Assembly: GCA_019454045.1 (NCBI GenBank)
Contig: SKCR01007541.1
Coordinates: 1-64,000, forward strand
DNA length: 64,000 nucleotides
Source of the DNA: Zanthoxylum bungeanum
Lineage: Eukaryota > Streptophyta > Magnoliopsida > Sapindales > Rutaceae
Direction: 5' to 3'
Part shown: in pieces, positions 24,280-36,450 of the stretch
Position numbering within the stretch: the stretch's first letter is position 1
How the letters are laid out: every line of letters begins with the position of its first letter
The notes under the pieces: model-generated
Database searches by the model: none
What the model was told of the DNA's origin: nothing
The model's input: only the letters and a program-made list of their open reading frames with translations
Made by a program: the position numbers and the translations under genes

Positions 24280-24510
24280 CATTATTTACTCAGCCATCTC
24301 TAATGAATTAGCTTTCCTCTTTGTGCTTGCCAAACACCATTCCTTCTTAAATACTCCATTTGTGTTTTTTCCTGAAAAACTAACACAAAAAATTAAAAAC
24401 TCTACAACATGTATACATAAAATATGAAAACACAAATTATAACAAAGTGTATGGGTTGTTTCCCTGCTAGCACTAAATTTTTCGTCTTCAACCAGAAGTG
24501 ACTGAAATCC
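24280..24510 (-). pseudogene. Remnant of pol 3' end and small Cys-rich ORF
   Basis: The reverse strand reads EKFSASRETTHT in one frame, matching VKLSARREATHA of the relative (about 53160-53215), the usual tail of plant gypsy pol. Then GGAATGGTGT and AATTCATTAGAGATGGC match the end of the Cys-rich ORF at 52709-53041. Everything between the gag linker and this point (protease to integrase) is deleted. Confidence 0.6.
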
Positions 24511-24621
24511 ATCTGTCAATGAGGTTTCAGCGTGATTTTGGATGTCCGATTAAAGATAATCATGTGACTGTTGCTTTTGAAAGGTCTCTTCCAACGATAA
24601 AGTGGCAAAAAGAATTTTGTC

Positions 24622-25776
24622 TCATTCAGTGGTTCCTGAAAAGAAAGAAGGAAAATCATGAGGTCTTGTATGGTGCTTGACTTTGAATGGAAGTTTCATT
24701 CTGTCAAGCTTCTGGGCGATATCTTTGATCAATACTCCCCAAAACAGTGATGTTTCTCCTGAATGCCTGAGATGTTCAATTTGGTCAGACAATTGCTCCT
24801 CCATTTGCTCTGCTTCTTGCTCCACCTTTTCTTCACAAATGTATTTTAGGATTTCCACATTCAATTCTTCATCTGTCATCTGTGAAATGCATGCTCCATA
24901 AGTATCAACGTGAGGATGTAAAGAGATGTCAGATTTTAGGTCTTCATCCTCTGAGGTTGATGTGACTGGCTCAGGTAGATATTCTTCAAACATTAGTGCA
25001 ATGAAAGCTCCAAGATCTTCATTTTGAAGATACAAAATTTCATCCTCAATTTTTATTGGTACAAACAGCTTTACTTCTTCATCCTCATCAGAATCTGAAT
25101 AATAAAAATCAAACAGAGACTTTGCTGGTTTGGGCTCCTGAACTGATACCTCTGGTTCTTGATACTACTCAGCCTCTTCTTTTGTTAAGGTGTCATTGTG
25201 AAACTTTGGGTATTTGAATGCTTCATCAGTTTCATCTGAAAATATTTCGTGAGGTATGTAGCTCTAGTTTTCTGTTAATTGTCTCGTTTGATCTGTCAGT
25301 CTCTGAATGGATGGTGATTGTCTCTGAATACTTCCAAATTGATTCTGGAATTTTTCAAGCATTGTATCCAATTTTTCATCTTGTTTATTGAACCAATCTT
25401 TGAGTATGTCAATCATCTGATCTTCCTCTGATGGTTCTGGTTCTTGATGAAGATCGTAGGTGGATGGTGGATAAGATGGAGAATAAGGTTCAGTGAAATA
25501 TGTTGGTTCTTCATACCTTGAAGGATTCTGATAATTCTACCACCATGAATTATAGTAATGATTAATGCTCGGGTGGTTACCATCACATATCTCACATTTC
25601 CTTATTGCGTTCTGATATGGTTGAGCGTATATGTTGAATGGTTCTGACATCAAAGGATAATTAGGCTGGACAACAGGCCTCAGAAAATCGGACTGTTGCT
25701 TCTTGATTTGGGGTGTATCTTCTTCTAGTAAAGCTCGTAATTTTGCAATCTCCCAACGAAGATCCATGTAAACCAC
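24622..25776 (-). pseudogene. Athila-like gag fragment and gag-pol linker
   Basis: A 79-codon frame from 25776 contains CEICDGNHPSINH, the short zinc-knuckle-like motif of Athila-type gag, followed by Pro/Tyr-rich sequence interrupted by TAG at about 25537. Further frames lead to a 137-codon acidic stretch (25035 to 24622) with ISQMTDEELNVEIL, matching TNMTESELDAKIL at about 56290 and TNMTDSELDAEIS at about 62820. The N-terminal gag domain is missing. Not likely to make a working particle protein. Confidence 0.7.
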
Positions 25777-25875
25777 CTGAAAAATAAAAGAAAATAATAA
25801 TTACAGATAAAAAATAAAAAAAATTAGATACAAGTAAATTAGATAGCTTCAAAATTAATAACTCAAGAAAAATAA

Positions 25876-25894
25876 GACCCCGACAACGACTCCA
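25876..25894 (-). other. Primer-binding site (tRNA-Asp type)
   Basis: Reverse strand TGGAGTCGTTGTCGGGGTC, six bases inside the 5' LTR end. It resembles TGGCGCCGTTGCCGGGG, the tRNA-Asp-complementary site of Athila-type plant gypsy elements, with several C-to-T/G-to-A type differences. Confidence 0.7.
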
Positions 25895-25900
25895 AAAACT

Positions 25901-27785
25901 TGACCCGCGTAATCACACGCGTATAACGCAAGCGCACGTATCGTTCAAGTAGTATAAAAATATCGATCACACGAGGACTTAATTTCTACTGTTGTTATAA
26001 ATTATTGATATTATTTATTTACAGGTATCTAATTAAAGGGATAAGGGATTGATTGCTTTTGGTTGGTTGAACGAGGATTTGCTAAATAAATAAATAAAGA
26101 CACAAAAGAAAATACAAAGAAAAAATAAATAAAAGACACAAAAATCTAGGATTGTGATTCCACACAATATTATTCTAATGATGAATTGATTCTCTTATAT
26201 ATGTGTAATAAATTAGTTTGCTAACCCGGAACACGAAGATATACAAAAGTCTCTTCCGATGGTCAGAAGAAAATACCCAAAATAACCCAATTAATCATAT
26301 TCCTATGTTAATCAATTTACCTGAATTCATTAAGTTCAAGTTCCAATTATGGCTACCCCCGCCCGACGGGTATATTCCTATCCTGTAAGGAAATCTAATA
26401 AAGGGTTATCTATCCTCAAGGAAGATCGTGGGCTATTGAATCTAAAGATGAAACCTAAAATCCATTTTCCAAGTTCATTTTAAGTTTACCACATCAATCT
26501 TATTGGTGATCAGGCAACAAGAAATATTAAGCTTAAGATTCAATAAACAAATTAAAGAATTACCCAATATATAATTAAATCAATTATTAAGTATGTGAAC
26601 ATTGGATTTCATCACTTCCCTATAATAAAAATAAAATATTGGGGGTTAGGGGATCCACCTTTACTAATTCAAATTTAGAAATCTGTTTTATTATAATATA
26701 GAAATTATCAGTGATATTACTAACCGACCATACAGGCGGTATCCTCATTAAGTCAGATTTTCAATTAAGTCCAACCGACCATAAAGGCGGTGTTATTATT
26801 TATCCATAAACCAGCCATGTAGGCGGTAATCATTTGTCACCTAAAGACGGGCCATATAGGCGGTGTCACATTATGTCAAATAAATAAAACCAGCCATTAA
26901 GGCAGTAATACTTTAATTTAAATTATAATTTCTATATTATAATTAAGGGAGATTGATCTAAACTAAAATAATAAAAGCTTCACCCTTCCCCCAGTGGAAA
27001 TTTAACTACTAAACATAAAAGAAAATAAAAGAAAAGAAAATAAACTATTACTATTACTGAAAATAAAAATAAAAATACATAATTAAAATACTGACAATAA
27101 ATACAAACAAGATGCAATCCTTAAATTCCCTACAAAAATCTAAGGAAAGCATGAGAATTACAAATGAAATGGTTTGGTATTTATAGGTAAATCTAAAGGC
27201 TTCCACCAATTTCTCCACCAATTGATCCACCAAACATGACACCAAACATGACATCAAACATGGCACCAAATATGGCACCAAATCCTCCACCAAACATGCA
27301 AGCATGTTTGGTGGAAGTTTGACAACTTGTATTTTTTTTCATTTTGAAAATGACTTAAATAATTACACAAAACACACTTCCGAATGTTTTATCAATTTCG
27401 GTCAAGGAAACCTCGGAATTCGAAATTATTACGAACCTCAAAGTTGTAGATCTTTGAGTCTTATTTAATCTAGAACTTGAATCACCTCAATCCGACATCG
27501 GAGTAAAATGTTATGGCCAAATTATGATAATTGCGCAAAGCTGAAATTTCCGAAATTGCACTTCGTTGAACGCCTTTCAAGTTTCCAATCTCCAAAATCG
27601 ACATGTCAAGTCCAGTTTTTGCCCTTATTTGTTCTATATTTTTTCCTGATTGATTCCATTGAGTCCCGATTTTACTTTATCTGCAAAACAAACTAAAACA
27701 CATCAAAACGTTCATAAAACCCGAGAAACTATACAAAATATTAAGTAAAAAGGGCGGTAAATAGTAATACATTTTCCGCTCATCA
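25901..27785 (-). repeat. 5' LTR of the LOG-carrying element
   Basis: Reverse-strand start TGATGAGCGG at 27785 and end CGCGGGTCA at 25901. Compared with the 3' LTR it has a 36-base extra A-rich segment near 26108 and fewer minisatellite units. The GGCGGT motif block is at 26724-26915. Confidence 0.85.
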
Positions 27786-28599
27786 CTCTGCCCACCACAT
27801 CATAAACAATCAAAACATTTACTAGATATAAATAGCGAGCTCAGCACGACAAATAAAGCAATAACAAAATTTCTTAAACTTCTAAACTTCTCCCAGGACA
27901 CTTGCGAGGGTGACTTCCTCTTGGGTGATCCCTGTCTCGAACATGACTTCCAAAGTTAAAATGGTTGGCCCATCTGAAATCCAACCTGTAAAACTAGAAA
28001 ACTGGATTGGTGTGAGTTATAAAAACTCAGTAAGTAACCATTCTATTACTAAGAACAAATATACAAATCAATCATAGTAATAGTGTTTCATAATTATCAA
28101 GTTAATACGAGTTTTAGAATCATCGGCTTTCTATTATCTCTTATATCTTACCTATCTTAAATTTTCATATTTACATGTTATCAATACAATGGCCAGACAT
28201 TCAAAGCACAAGAAGCATGGATTCAAAATCACAAATTACGTCATACAACATCGGAACTATTTCAATGCTGAAACATGAGGTCACATATTAAAACTTATCA
28301 CAAGTAAATATCATCGAATCAATGACTCTAACAAACTTCTTTCTTTAATACCAAACCAATCTTTCTTTAACCATCTTTATTTACGGTAACTTTATAATAG
28401 CTTCACACTTGGGGTTTATTTTCATTCACATATGTCGTAGCACACTTCCCTTATATACATACAAATACAATTCCAAATACAATTTCAAAATTCTTACACA
28501 TATACTTACATAATATACTAATACAATTTAGCAAACACGCTTATAACCTCTGACATTCACACCGGTTTCAAATCATACAATCATTTCACATCAGCATAT

Positions 28600-30574
28600 T
28601 GTTGGATAATTATGACCCATAGCATCACTATTTATACAGAACATGGTGTTGTTGTACAAATTAACTATGTGACATAGGAAATTGCTCTTTTATCATTTAT
28701 AATTGGATTACCGTGATATATAAATGATAAAAGTCCATATGATTAGTACCAGATTAATAAGATATGAGACAATATTAATCCACTAAGGTTTAATCAATAA
28801 ATATCCCTAGTCGTAGTATTATCGAGACTTGACATCGATAATGCAGAATAGACTAGTATTATACTTGTGCGCGTTATGGAAGCGTAACAGCATAGTTCTC
28901 GTATATTTGGGTATTGGATACTCATGCAAGTGTAATAGGAGGTTCTGTTTACCGATGGTACGGAAACAGCTTCGCTCTGGATAGACCACTCGGAATCCCA
29001 TTGGTAGTATGACTATGTGTCTATGGGAGTCCGAATTAGGGTAGGTGTATTTGGTCTTAACCTGAGACTTGCATCACTAATACTTGCGACAATCAGTATA
29101 CTTTGGTTTTAGTTATCTAGGGCTTTAACAGGTTCTGTGTACGCCTCTTTTGTGTATACTGAGAATCGTAGTGTATTGGGTGTGATGTCAAGATGGAAGT
29201 ATCACTTCAGTCATATGGAGATGATTATCACGTAGGATACAGAACTGGTACTCTTGTATGCTACAGCTATCGGGATAATATGACAAGGTCATGATTATCC
29301 GATTATAAAGACTAGTTACCAGAGATCTGATTTATGCTTCGTATGGGGCAGACACAATTCCAGCCCCAGGCCTAGCATGTGACATTCGATACTGGATCGT
29401 AATATGCAATACTACGTATGCTACGCCTAAAAAAGATTACATATTCCTTTAAAGAATATTTCTGGAGAATTGGGTAGGCACGATATTTTGCTAGAAGCCA
29501 ACCATGTCTTGTAAATCAGGGAGAATGTGGTACCGGGTACGCACGTATTCGGATAGTCTGATGACCATATTTACTGCTAACATATCCAAGGATCTCTTGG
29601 GTCGCTTCCCGAAGATTCACCGTTGAGATTTGACTCGAAGAGAAAATTAATCTGGGATTAATTATGAGAGAAAAAAATTAATCTGCGATTAATTATGGCA
29701 ATAATTAATCTTGGAATTAATTATCAAAAGAGAGAATTAATATGAGATTAATTGCGTCGAGAATTTATCTGGGATTAAATTCGTCGAGAAGAGAGAACGC
29801 GATTAATTTAGAATTAATCGGTAAAGTAAATTTAATAGTTAAATTAGATTTTACTATTTAATTTATTTTATTGGGCTAAAATAATATATTGGATATATTA
29901 ATTGAAATTAGATTTCAACGCGGAATTAAAATTGGATTTTAATTCAAGCGAGTGAATTAATTTAGAATCAATTCGTAAGCGACTTTCGTAGTAATTTTAC
30001 GAGGCATTATTATTTAAATTAAATTGGATTTAATTACGTCGCAACGGAAAATTCGTTTAATCGGATTAAACGAACCCGAGCCCGAAGTGTGTTGGGCAAG
30101 CCCACTTGAATTTTGAATTTAAAGTGGGGCCCACCAACTTACATCAAATGTCTTCACAAGATTGATGGTGGTAGTTGAAAGTATTTAATGAATCTTACAC
30201 AACACACTTTTGACTTTTGCTTTTTGAAAAAGTATATACACTTTTTTGGAAAAAGAAATTGGTAAATGTTTTTGGAAAACAAAAACACAAAAACTTTTCT
30301 CTCTCTTTTCTCTACCATGGCCGAACACTTTGCTTCCTTGGAGGGCAAATTTTTCTTTCAATTTTTGTTCTTGATAGCACATAAGGAGTGAATCAAGGTG
30401 ATAGGGAAACTCACCCAATGGTTTAGAACTCTACTCAAAGCTTGGAACTTCATCTTCAACAAAGAAAAGTTTTGAATCTCATCCGATAAAAGTAAGTTTT
30501 TCCGCAACTTTCTTTTGCTTATTCACACACAAATCACTCTTAGACGATCTTGGCATGTTCTAGGAACACTAACA
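28600..30574 (+). repeat. 5' LTR of copia family 2
   Basis: Begins TGTTGGATAATTATGACCCA and ends GGAACACTAACA. Contains repeated GGGATTAATT / GAGATTAATT units (29640-29780). Confidence 0.88.
30317..30391 (+). other. Short ORF in LTR with ACCATGGCCGA start (24 codons)
   Basis: Begins MAEHFASLEGK, then Phe-rich, and ends TGA. The 3' LTR copy (38166-38240) keeps the same length with Glu-to-Asp, Ala-to-Pro and Ile-to-Leu changes. The start context equals that of the LARD LTR short ORFs (3978 and 9707). It lies about 180 bases before the LTR end, in the presumed transcript leader. Confidence 0.3.
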
Positions 30575-30575
30575 A

Positions 30576-30586
30576 TGGTATCAGAG
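30576..30586 (+). other. Primer-binding site (initiator tRNA-Met type)
   Basis: TGGTATCAGAG, one base after the LTR end CTAACA; copia-type. Confidence 0.82.
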
Positions 30587-33240
30587 TGATCTAAGTTTGA
30601 TTTGAAAATCTAGGGTTCAAGACTTTATTTTGGGAATTTTGTGTTTGGAGCTTGATTTTCCTAAATTAGTTGTTGGGTTATGTTTATATAATGTTGAATC
30701 GGATTTTTGCATTGTTGGATTTGTGATAAATTGATTAGATCAAAAATCTCTAAATCCTTATGACATGACCGATTGTATACCCATAGGTGTTCATGGTGGT
30801 TTTTTGATGTTAGACAATTTGATATGTCTAAAGCATGAAATAAATCTTTTATGTTGATTTAATTGGATTGAAATCAAATTGGGTGTTATTTTATGCATAA
30901 TTGCCGTGAGCCATGATGCATGTTATAAGATTGATTTTGCTTCAATTTGTGTTGGACATGAATTGGAAATGTAGAGCATGATTAATTGAATTAATTAGTG
31001 TTTTGGAAGCATTAGATTAATTAATTAATTATGGTAATTACACTTGAGTTGAATTAATTTGTAATTTGGAATAATGAGTTAATTTAATTTATTGTATTTG
31101 GGCTTAATGGGCTTGGTTGGGCCAAGTTTGGTTTAGGATAATTGGTTGGATCCAATTGGACCTAAAATCATTTCCATAAAGTCCAAATATGATAATTGGG
31201 CCTTTAAAATTTTAATTGGGCCTAATGGGCCTAAATTGATTTTTGGCATATGGTGATTCCTAATTGGGCCTTGGCATCTTGGGTTTGACCCATAATTGCC
31301 AAAGCCCATGCCTAAAGAATTAATTGAAAGCCCATTGGACTTTAATTGAATAATATTGGATACTAATTGGGCCTTTGAGACCCAATCGGATTGGATTTGG
31401 AATCCAAGTCCTTAAAGGCACTATTGAAAGTGTAATTATTAAATTTGGAATTAAATATGAGTTAGTAATGGATACAATTTAAATTGGATTTAAAATTGTA
31501 GTTCGATATAATTCAAGAATACGTACTTTGAGTATTTATTCTTAAACGAGTTGGACTCGCGCAAATCAAATCGTTGTTTGATCATTGGATGGTCATTAAT
31601 CAAAGATTAATTAATTGGATTAGATTGATTGATAACATGCTTTGTGTGAATACTTGGATGTATGAATGAATAACGTATATCGGATGGATATTAGAAGAGT
31701 GAGGGCAATTTTGGAAATTATTGTAATAAATTTAGAATTTATTAAATTGGACCTACGTGTCCAGTCTATCACCTCTTTTCTCATTGTATTTCTCTTCTCA
31801 CCTATTCCCCTCAATGTAAATGAGGTTTCTTTAGAAGTATTATGTAATTGGGTAGAAGTAAGAATAGTGCTACTGGGAGAGATGAAATGGAGAGATTTGT
31901 TCTAGGAACAAGTTTGTTGTATATCCATCTGCATATCATTATTAAATTTTATCGCGCCTTATTATGCTTTTAGAATGCATGCTTAAGGGTGTATGATGAG
32001 ACCTAAGTGAAGATAATAAATTGGTTGCCAAATCGCGACAAAAACCCTCATTTCATATTAAGCGTTTTTCCTTCCATTGAGTGATTCTCTCTCAAGATCC
32101 AAGATTGGCATTGGTTTGTTGGCCAAAGTCAAGACCTTTGTCCATCGCGGATGTGTTTGAATCATGAAAGCTTTGTTCCATATCGTACGCCTTGGGCAAG
32201 TTGTGATTTGTTGGCCAAAGTCAATGTCACTTCTTGTTCATCGGCCTCGATTACGAAGCTTTCCCACTATCAATGGGTCACGTTTGACTGGTTTCATTAA
32301 GCTTGTTGAGCCAAAACCAAGGCTTAGTTGATTCAGAGGAAAAAGTTAGGGAATATATCAGATATATTGGTATATATTGGATATATGTTTCAGATTTGGA
32401 GGTCCACCTACTGGATCTAGGAATTGGATGGAATCCAATTGATTTTAGAGATCTACCTAGTTAAGTTTCATACAATTTGTTGGCCAAAGTCAAGGTTGTG
32501 TGTTATTTAACGGGATCCTAGCCCACTAGGAAACTAGGTTTTCCGAGTACTCCACAGAGGGTTAGAGGCTCGCCGAAAAATAGTGGGAGGAAAGTATTAA
32601 ATTTGTAATTTTGTTTATATACTTGCATTTACGCGCTCATTTCAATTTTCGTCATTAATTATTAACAAATATATTAGTATGACTAATATTCAATTGTTGT
32701 TTTAATTAAACAGTTGGACTGTATTCAAACTATTTCATTTGTAGTTTGTTACATAATTGGATTATAGTAATCAATACATTTGAATTTAACCGATCAAATT
32801 ATAGTTAATTATATAGTTATACTATAATAATCATTACATTAGATTGTACCTGAAATCGTTGATTGGATAGTTGGACTATAGCAATCAAGATAACTGGAAA
32901 GATTAGCGTCAAAGAACATAATCCTAGGTGAAAATGTCTTTAACGGTATAATTTTCTAGAATGGGAAACGAATCTCAGGATAGTCCTGGGAGTTGAGAAG
33001 TTACTTTATTTGATAGAGCGACCTCTCGGGCCTAAGCCCGGAGTTGAGCGATTAATAGAACATGAGCTTTAGAAGACTCATTGTGATGATAACTTTAGTG
33101 CTCAATCTGTTATGTTTGTCGCAAAGACTCCTTAATTTCTTCGACAAAACTAAGGATTAGATCCTTATACCATGATGTTGAAATTAAAGGATCTTCATAG
33201 ATCTATTCTTAGATCTTAGAAGTACTAATTGCAATAGAAA
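30587..33240 (+). other. Long untranslated leader of copia family 2, with gag remnants
   Basis: 2.7 kb rich in TTGGGCC / AATGGGCC phrases (31080-31400) and in TTTGTTGGCCAAAGTCAAG phrases (32110, 32210 and 32480), with no long frame. A faint MLKLKDLH-like gag phrase lies near 33174. The leader is conserved in the reverse fragment 56471-57987, so it belongs to the family. Confidence 0.6.
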
Positions 33241-33279
33241 ACTCTTGGAGAGTTAATGGTTATGCTCAAGGAGACAGAG

Positions 33280-36230
33280 CCAGAGTTTGCAAAAGGGCAA
33301 GAAGCGCAAGACGCATCTTACTTCGACATCCCAGAAGGCCAAGGCTTGGTCGAAGGCTTATGGGGGTGTGAAGAAAAAGGCAAAGACAAAATCGTCACAG
33401 TCTTCTAGGAAGACAAAGGACATATCCCAAGATGTCTGCCTAAGCTATGGCAAACGGGGTCACTGGAAGCGTGATTGCCGTATGGACAAGGTAGACATGA
33501 AGGAAGTGAAGACGGACAAGGCTCCGACTTCAGGTATGTTTGTTATAAACATGTCCAATGCTGGTTTTAAAATTGGATTTTAGATACTGGATGTGGTACA
33601 TAAATATATGTACTGATGTGCGGGATCTACTGATTAGCAGAAGACTGGCTTCAGATGAGATCGAACTACGAGTCAGAAACGAAACGAGAGTCATTGTTTT
33701 GGCTGTAGGAACCTAAATTTTGGAAATGCCTTTGGGCATGTACTTAAATTAGGAGACTGTTATAATGTATCTAGTTTGACTAGGAACATTATCTCTATAT
33801 CTAGTTTAACTCGTTGCGGGTATACCTTTATATTCTAGAACACTAAATGTCTTGTTTATAAATATGATATTGAGATAAGCACATTAGATGTGAATAATAG
33901 TATTTATATTTAGAATATAAATGAATCTCAAACATATAATATGACAAATAAAAGCTCAAACTTTATAAATCTGTTGAGACTTAAAAGTGGTATTGTTGTC
34001 TGGGACACATTAACAAGACTCGTATATCCACACTTTCGAAGAGTGGATACTAGGACGGATTTGATTCTAATTCAAATGATGTCTACGAATCTAGTTTATT
34101 AGGCAAAGTACCTAAAACACCTTTTACTTGGTAAAAGTACAAGTGCCACCGATCTGTTAGTCATCGTTCATAGTGACGTAAGTGGGCCCATGTCTAGCTA
34201 GGCTACAAGTGGATATGAATACTTCGTAACCTTTACGGATGTGACATCGCGTTACGGTTATGTGTATCTTATGAAACACAAGTCAGAAACTTTTGAGTAA
34301 TTCAAAGAGTTTCGACACGAAGTAAGAAAACAGACCGGTAAAAGTATTAAAAACATTACGGTCGGACCATAGTGTAAAATACTTAAACATATAAGTTTCA
34401 AAATTACTTGAAAGAGTATGGTATTCTTTCACAGTGGACTCCTCCCGGGACACCTCAATTTGATGGTGTGTCCGAAAAGAGAGACCGAACTTTGTTGGAC
34501 ATGGTAAGGTTAATGATGAGTTGCTCTGAGCTACCAATTTCCTTCTGAGGATACGCATTGAACAGTGCAATACTTATTTTGAATAAGGTTCCATGTAAAT
34601 CTGTTAGACAGACTTCATATTAGATATGAACAGGAAAGAAACCAGGTTTCTCATTCCTAAAGATTTGGGGATGCTGGGCACTTTAAATGTTTGGATGATG
34701 CCAAACTAAGACCCAAATCGGATAATTGCCTATTTGTAGGTTGTCCTAGGGAAACCAAAGTATAGTATTTATACAACTCACAAGAGAACAATGTAATTGT
34801 TGCTCTCCATGCGGTTTTCCTAAGAGGAATTCCTATATGCAGTGGTAAGTGGGAGGAAAGTAAAACTCGATGAAAATCAGAGTAATACTGTTCCAGGCAA
34901 CGAGTCCTCACGGAACACCAACAGTTCATCAGGGATGAAATTGTACCAATAATCTTCGAATACACAAGAACCGCGTAGGTCGGAGAGAGTCAGAAAACAA
35001 CCTGGGAGGTATGGGTTTCTGACCTCACCTCATGTAGATATCAATCTTATTGAGGAAGACGAACCAGCTACGTATGAGGAAGTGATACAAGGTATCGACT
35101 CATTTTATGGAAAAGTGGCATGAAGTCCAAAATGGATTCAATGTATACAACTAAGTTTGGACACTGGTTGATGTATCATAAGACATTGTGCCTATTGGTA
35201 TTATATGAGTCTTCAAGGAAGAAATACATGGATGGCAACATATAAATGTACTCAGCTAGGCTTGTACAGAAAGGGTATCGTCAACGACATAGTGTCGACT
35301 ACGACGAAACTTTTTCACTTGTTGTCATGATTAAATCCATTTGGATTATGCTTGCTAATATTGCATATTTCATTTATGAAATATGGCACCTGGACGTCAA
35401 AACCGCTTTCCTTAATGGGAACCTTTTGGAGGATGTTTATCAACATCCTGACGGTTTTATCGTACCAAAACAAGCAAACAAGGTTTGCAAGTTAAATCGA
35501 TCCATTTATGGATTGAAGCAAGCATTGCGTTCTTGGAACTAGCATTTTGATGGAATCATAATGGTATATGATTTAATTCAAAACGAATATGATTCTTGTG
35601 TATATAAGAAGGTTAGTGGGAGCGCACTGACAATAAATATCATATAAGTTGATGATGTATTGCTTCTTAGCAATAAAATTCTCATAATATAATCGGTGAA
35701 AGCTTGGATTTCATTAAAATTCTCCATGGAATACCTGGGAGAAGCCGGCTTTATTCTAGGAATAAATATCTACTGGGATAGATCAAGAAAACTGCTGACA
35801 ACCCTCTCAGAGTTCGTACATTTTTGAAATGTATGTGACCTGATGTCTCATATACTTTGAGCATATCTAGACGCTATAAGGCCAATCCAGGTGATGGTCA
35901 CCGGATTGATGTAAAGAACATCATTGAGTATCTTGGACGAACTAAGGATGCTTTCTTAAATTATGGAGGAGGAGAACTTGAAGTGACTAGGATCACCACT
36001 GCATCCAAACCAACTAAGACGATATTAAGTCGCAATAAGGGTACATATTTAGTTTGAATAACGGAACAGTGAGCTAAAAATCTTCCAAGCAAGATACTAT
36101 TGCCGAATAAATAACAAAAGCGGAACATTGCTGCAGCTGAGGCAGCAAAAGAAGCATTTTGGATCTATATGATCCTAATTGGATTAGGTATAGTTCTGTT
36201 AGCAGCTGAGCTAGGCTACAACACAGGCTA
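33280..36230 (+). pseudogene. copia gag-pol (decayed)
   Basis: Colinear with 10692-13830. Zinc knuckle CLSYGKRGHWKRDC (about 33437) with Tyr for the second Cys, as in the other copy. Protease LDTGCGT followed by a stop (about 33580); integrase with SDVSGPM (about 34170), a broken second catalytic region near 34370, and GVSEKRDRT with the catalytic Glu (about 34465). RT has DVKTAFLNGNLLEDVY (about 35395) and a V(D)D remnant near 35650. RNase H remnants lie at 35870-36200. Many stops and indels in every domain. It could not have supplied its own transposition in its present form. Confidence 0.82.
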
Positions 36231-36439
36231 AAGAATTACGGTCTCATCAATGATCCAAGTATGCACTTCAACTTATTCATCTGATTCGTTCGATCATACA
36301 TCGTGGTGATGTGATGATCGAATAAATCGCATCAGATGATAACATTATAAATCCACTGACGAAAGTTGTTTCTCAGCAGAAGTTTGAGCGACCCGTACAT
36401 AGTTCAGGTGTATGACACTTGAGTGATTGGCTATAGGCC

Positions 36440-36450
36440 AAGTGGGAGAT
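36440..36450 (+). other. Polypurine tract
   Basis: AAGTGGGAGAT abuts the 3' LTR start TGTTGG. Confidence 0.7.

Larger units (their letters stand above)
20190..27785 (-). mobile_element. Non-autonomous Athila-like LTR element carrying a LOG copy
   Basis: Complete structure of 7.6 kb with TG...CA LTRs (25901-27785 is 5', 20190-22010 is 3') and target duplication CTCTG (20185-20189 and 27786-27790). It has a tRNA-Asp-type primer site, a gag-derived frame, a remnant of the end of pol, an intronless LOG-like gene copy, a 3' UTR with a 128-base tandem duplication, and a G-rich polypurine tract. Protease, RT, RNase H and integrase are absent. Order and sequence match the pol-bearing relative at 48335-56470, so this is a deletion derivative that kept the accessory gene. 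The two LTRs differ at roughly 8-10 in 100 positions in the first 200 bases, compared by eye. Confidence 0.87.

Noticed and set aside
30154..30418. Reverse ORFs in copia LTR, repeated at 37994-38210
   Set aside because: Antisense to the LTR, duplicated only because LTRs are duplicated, and Lys/Phe-rich from A/T runs.
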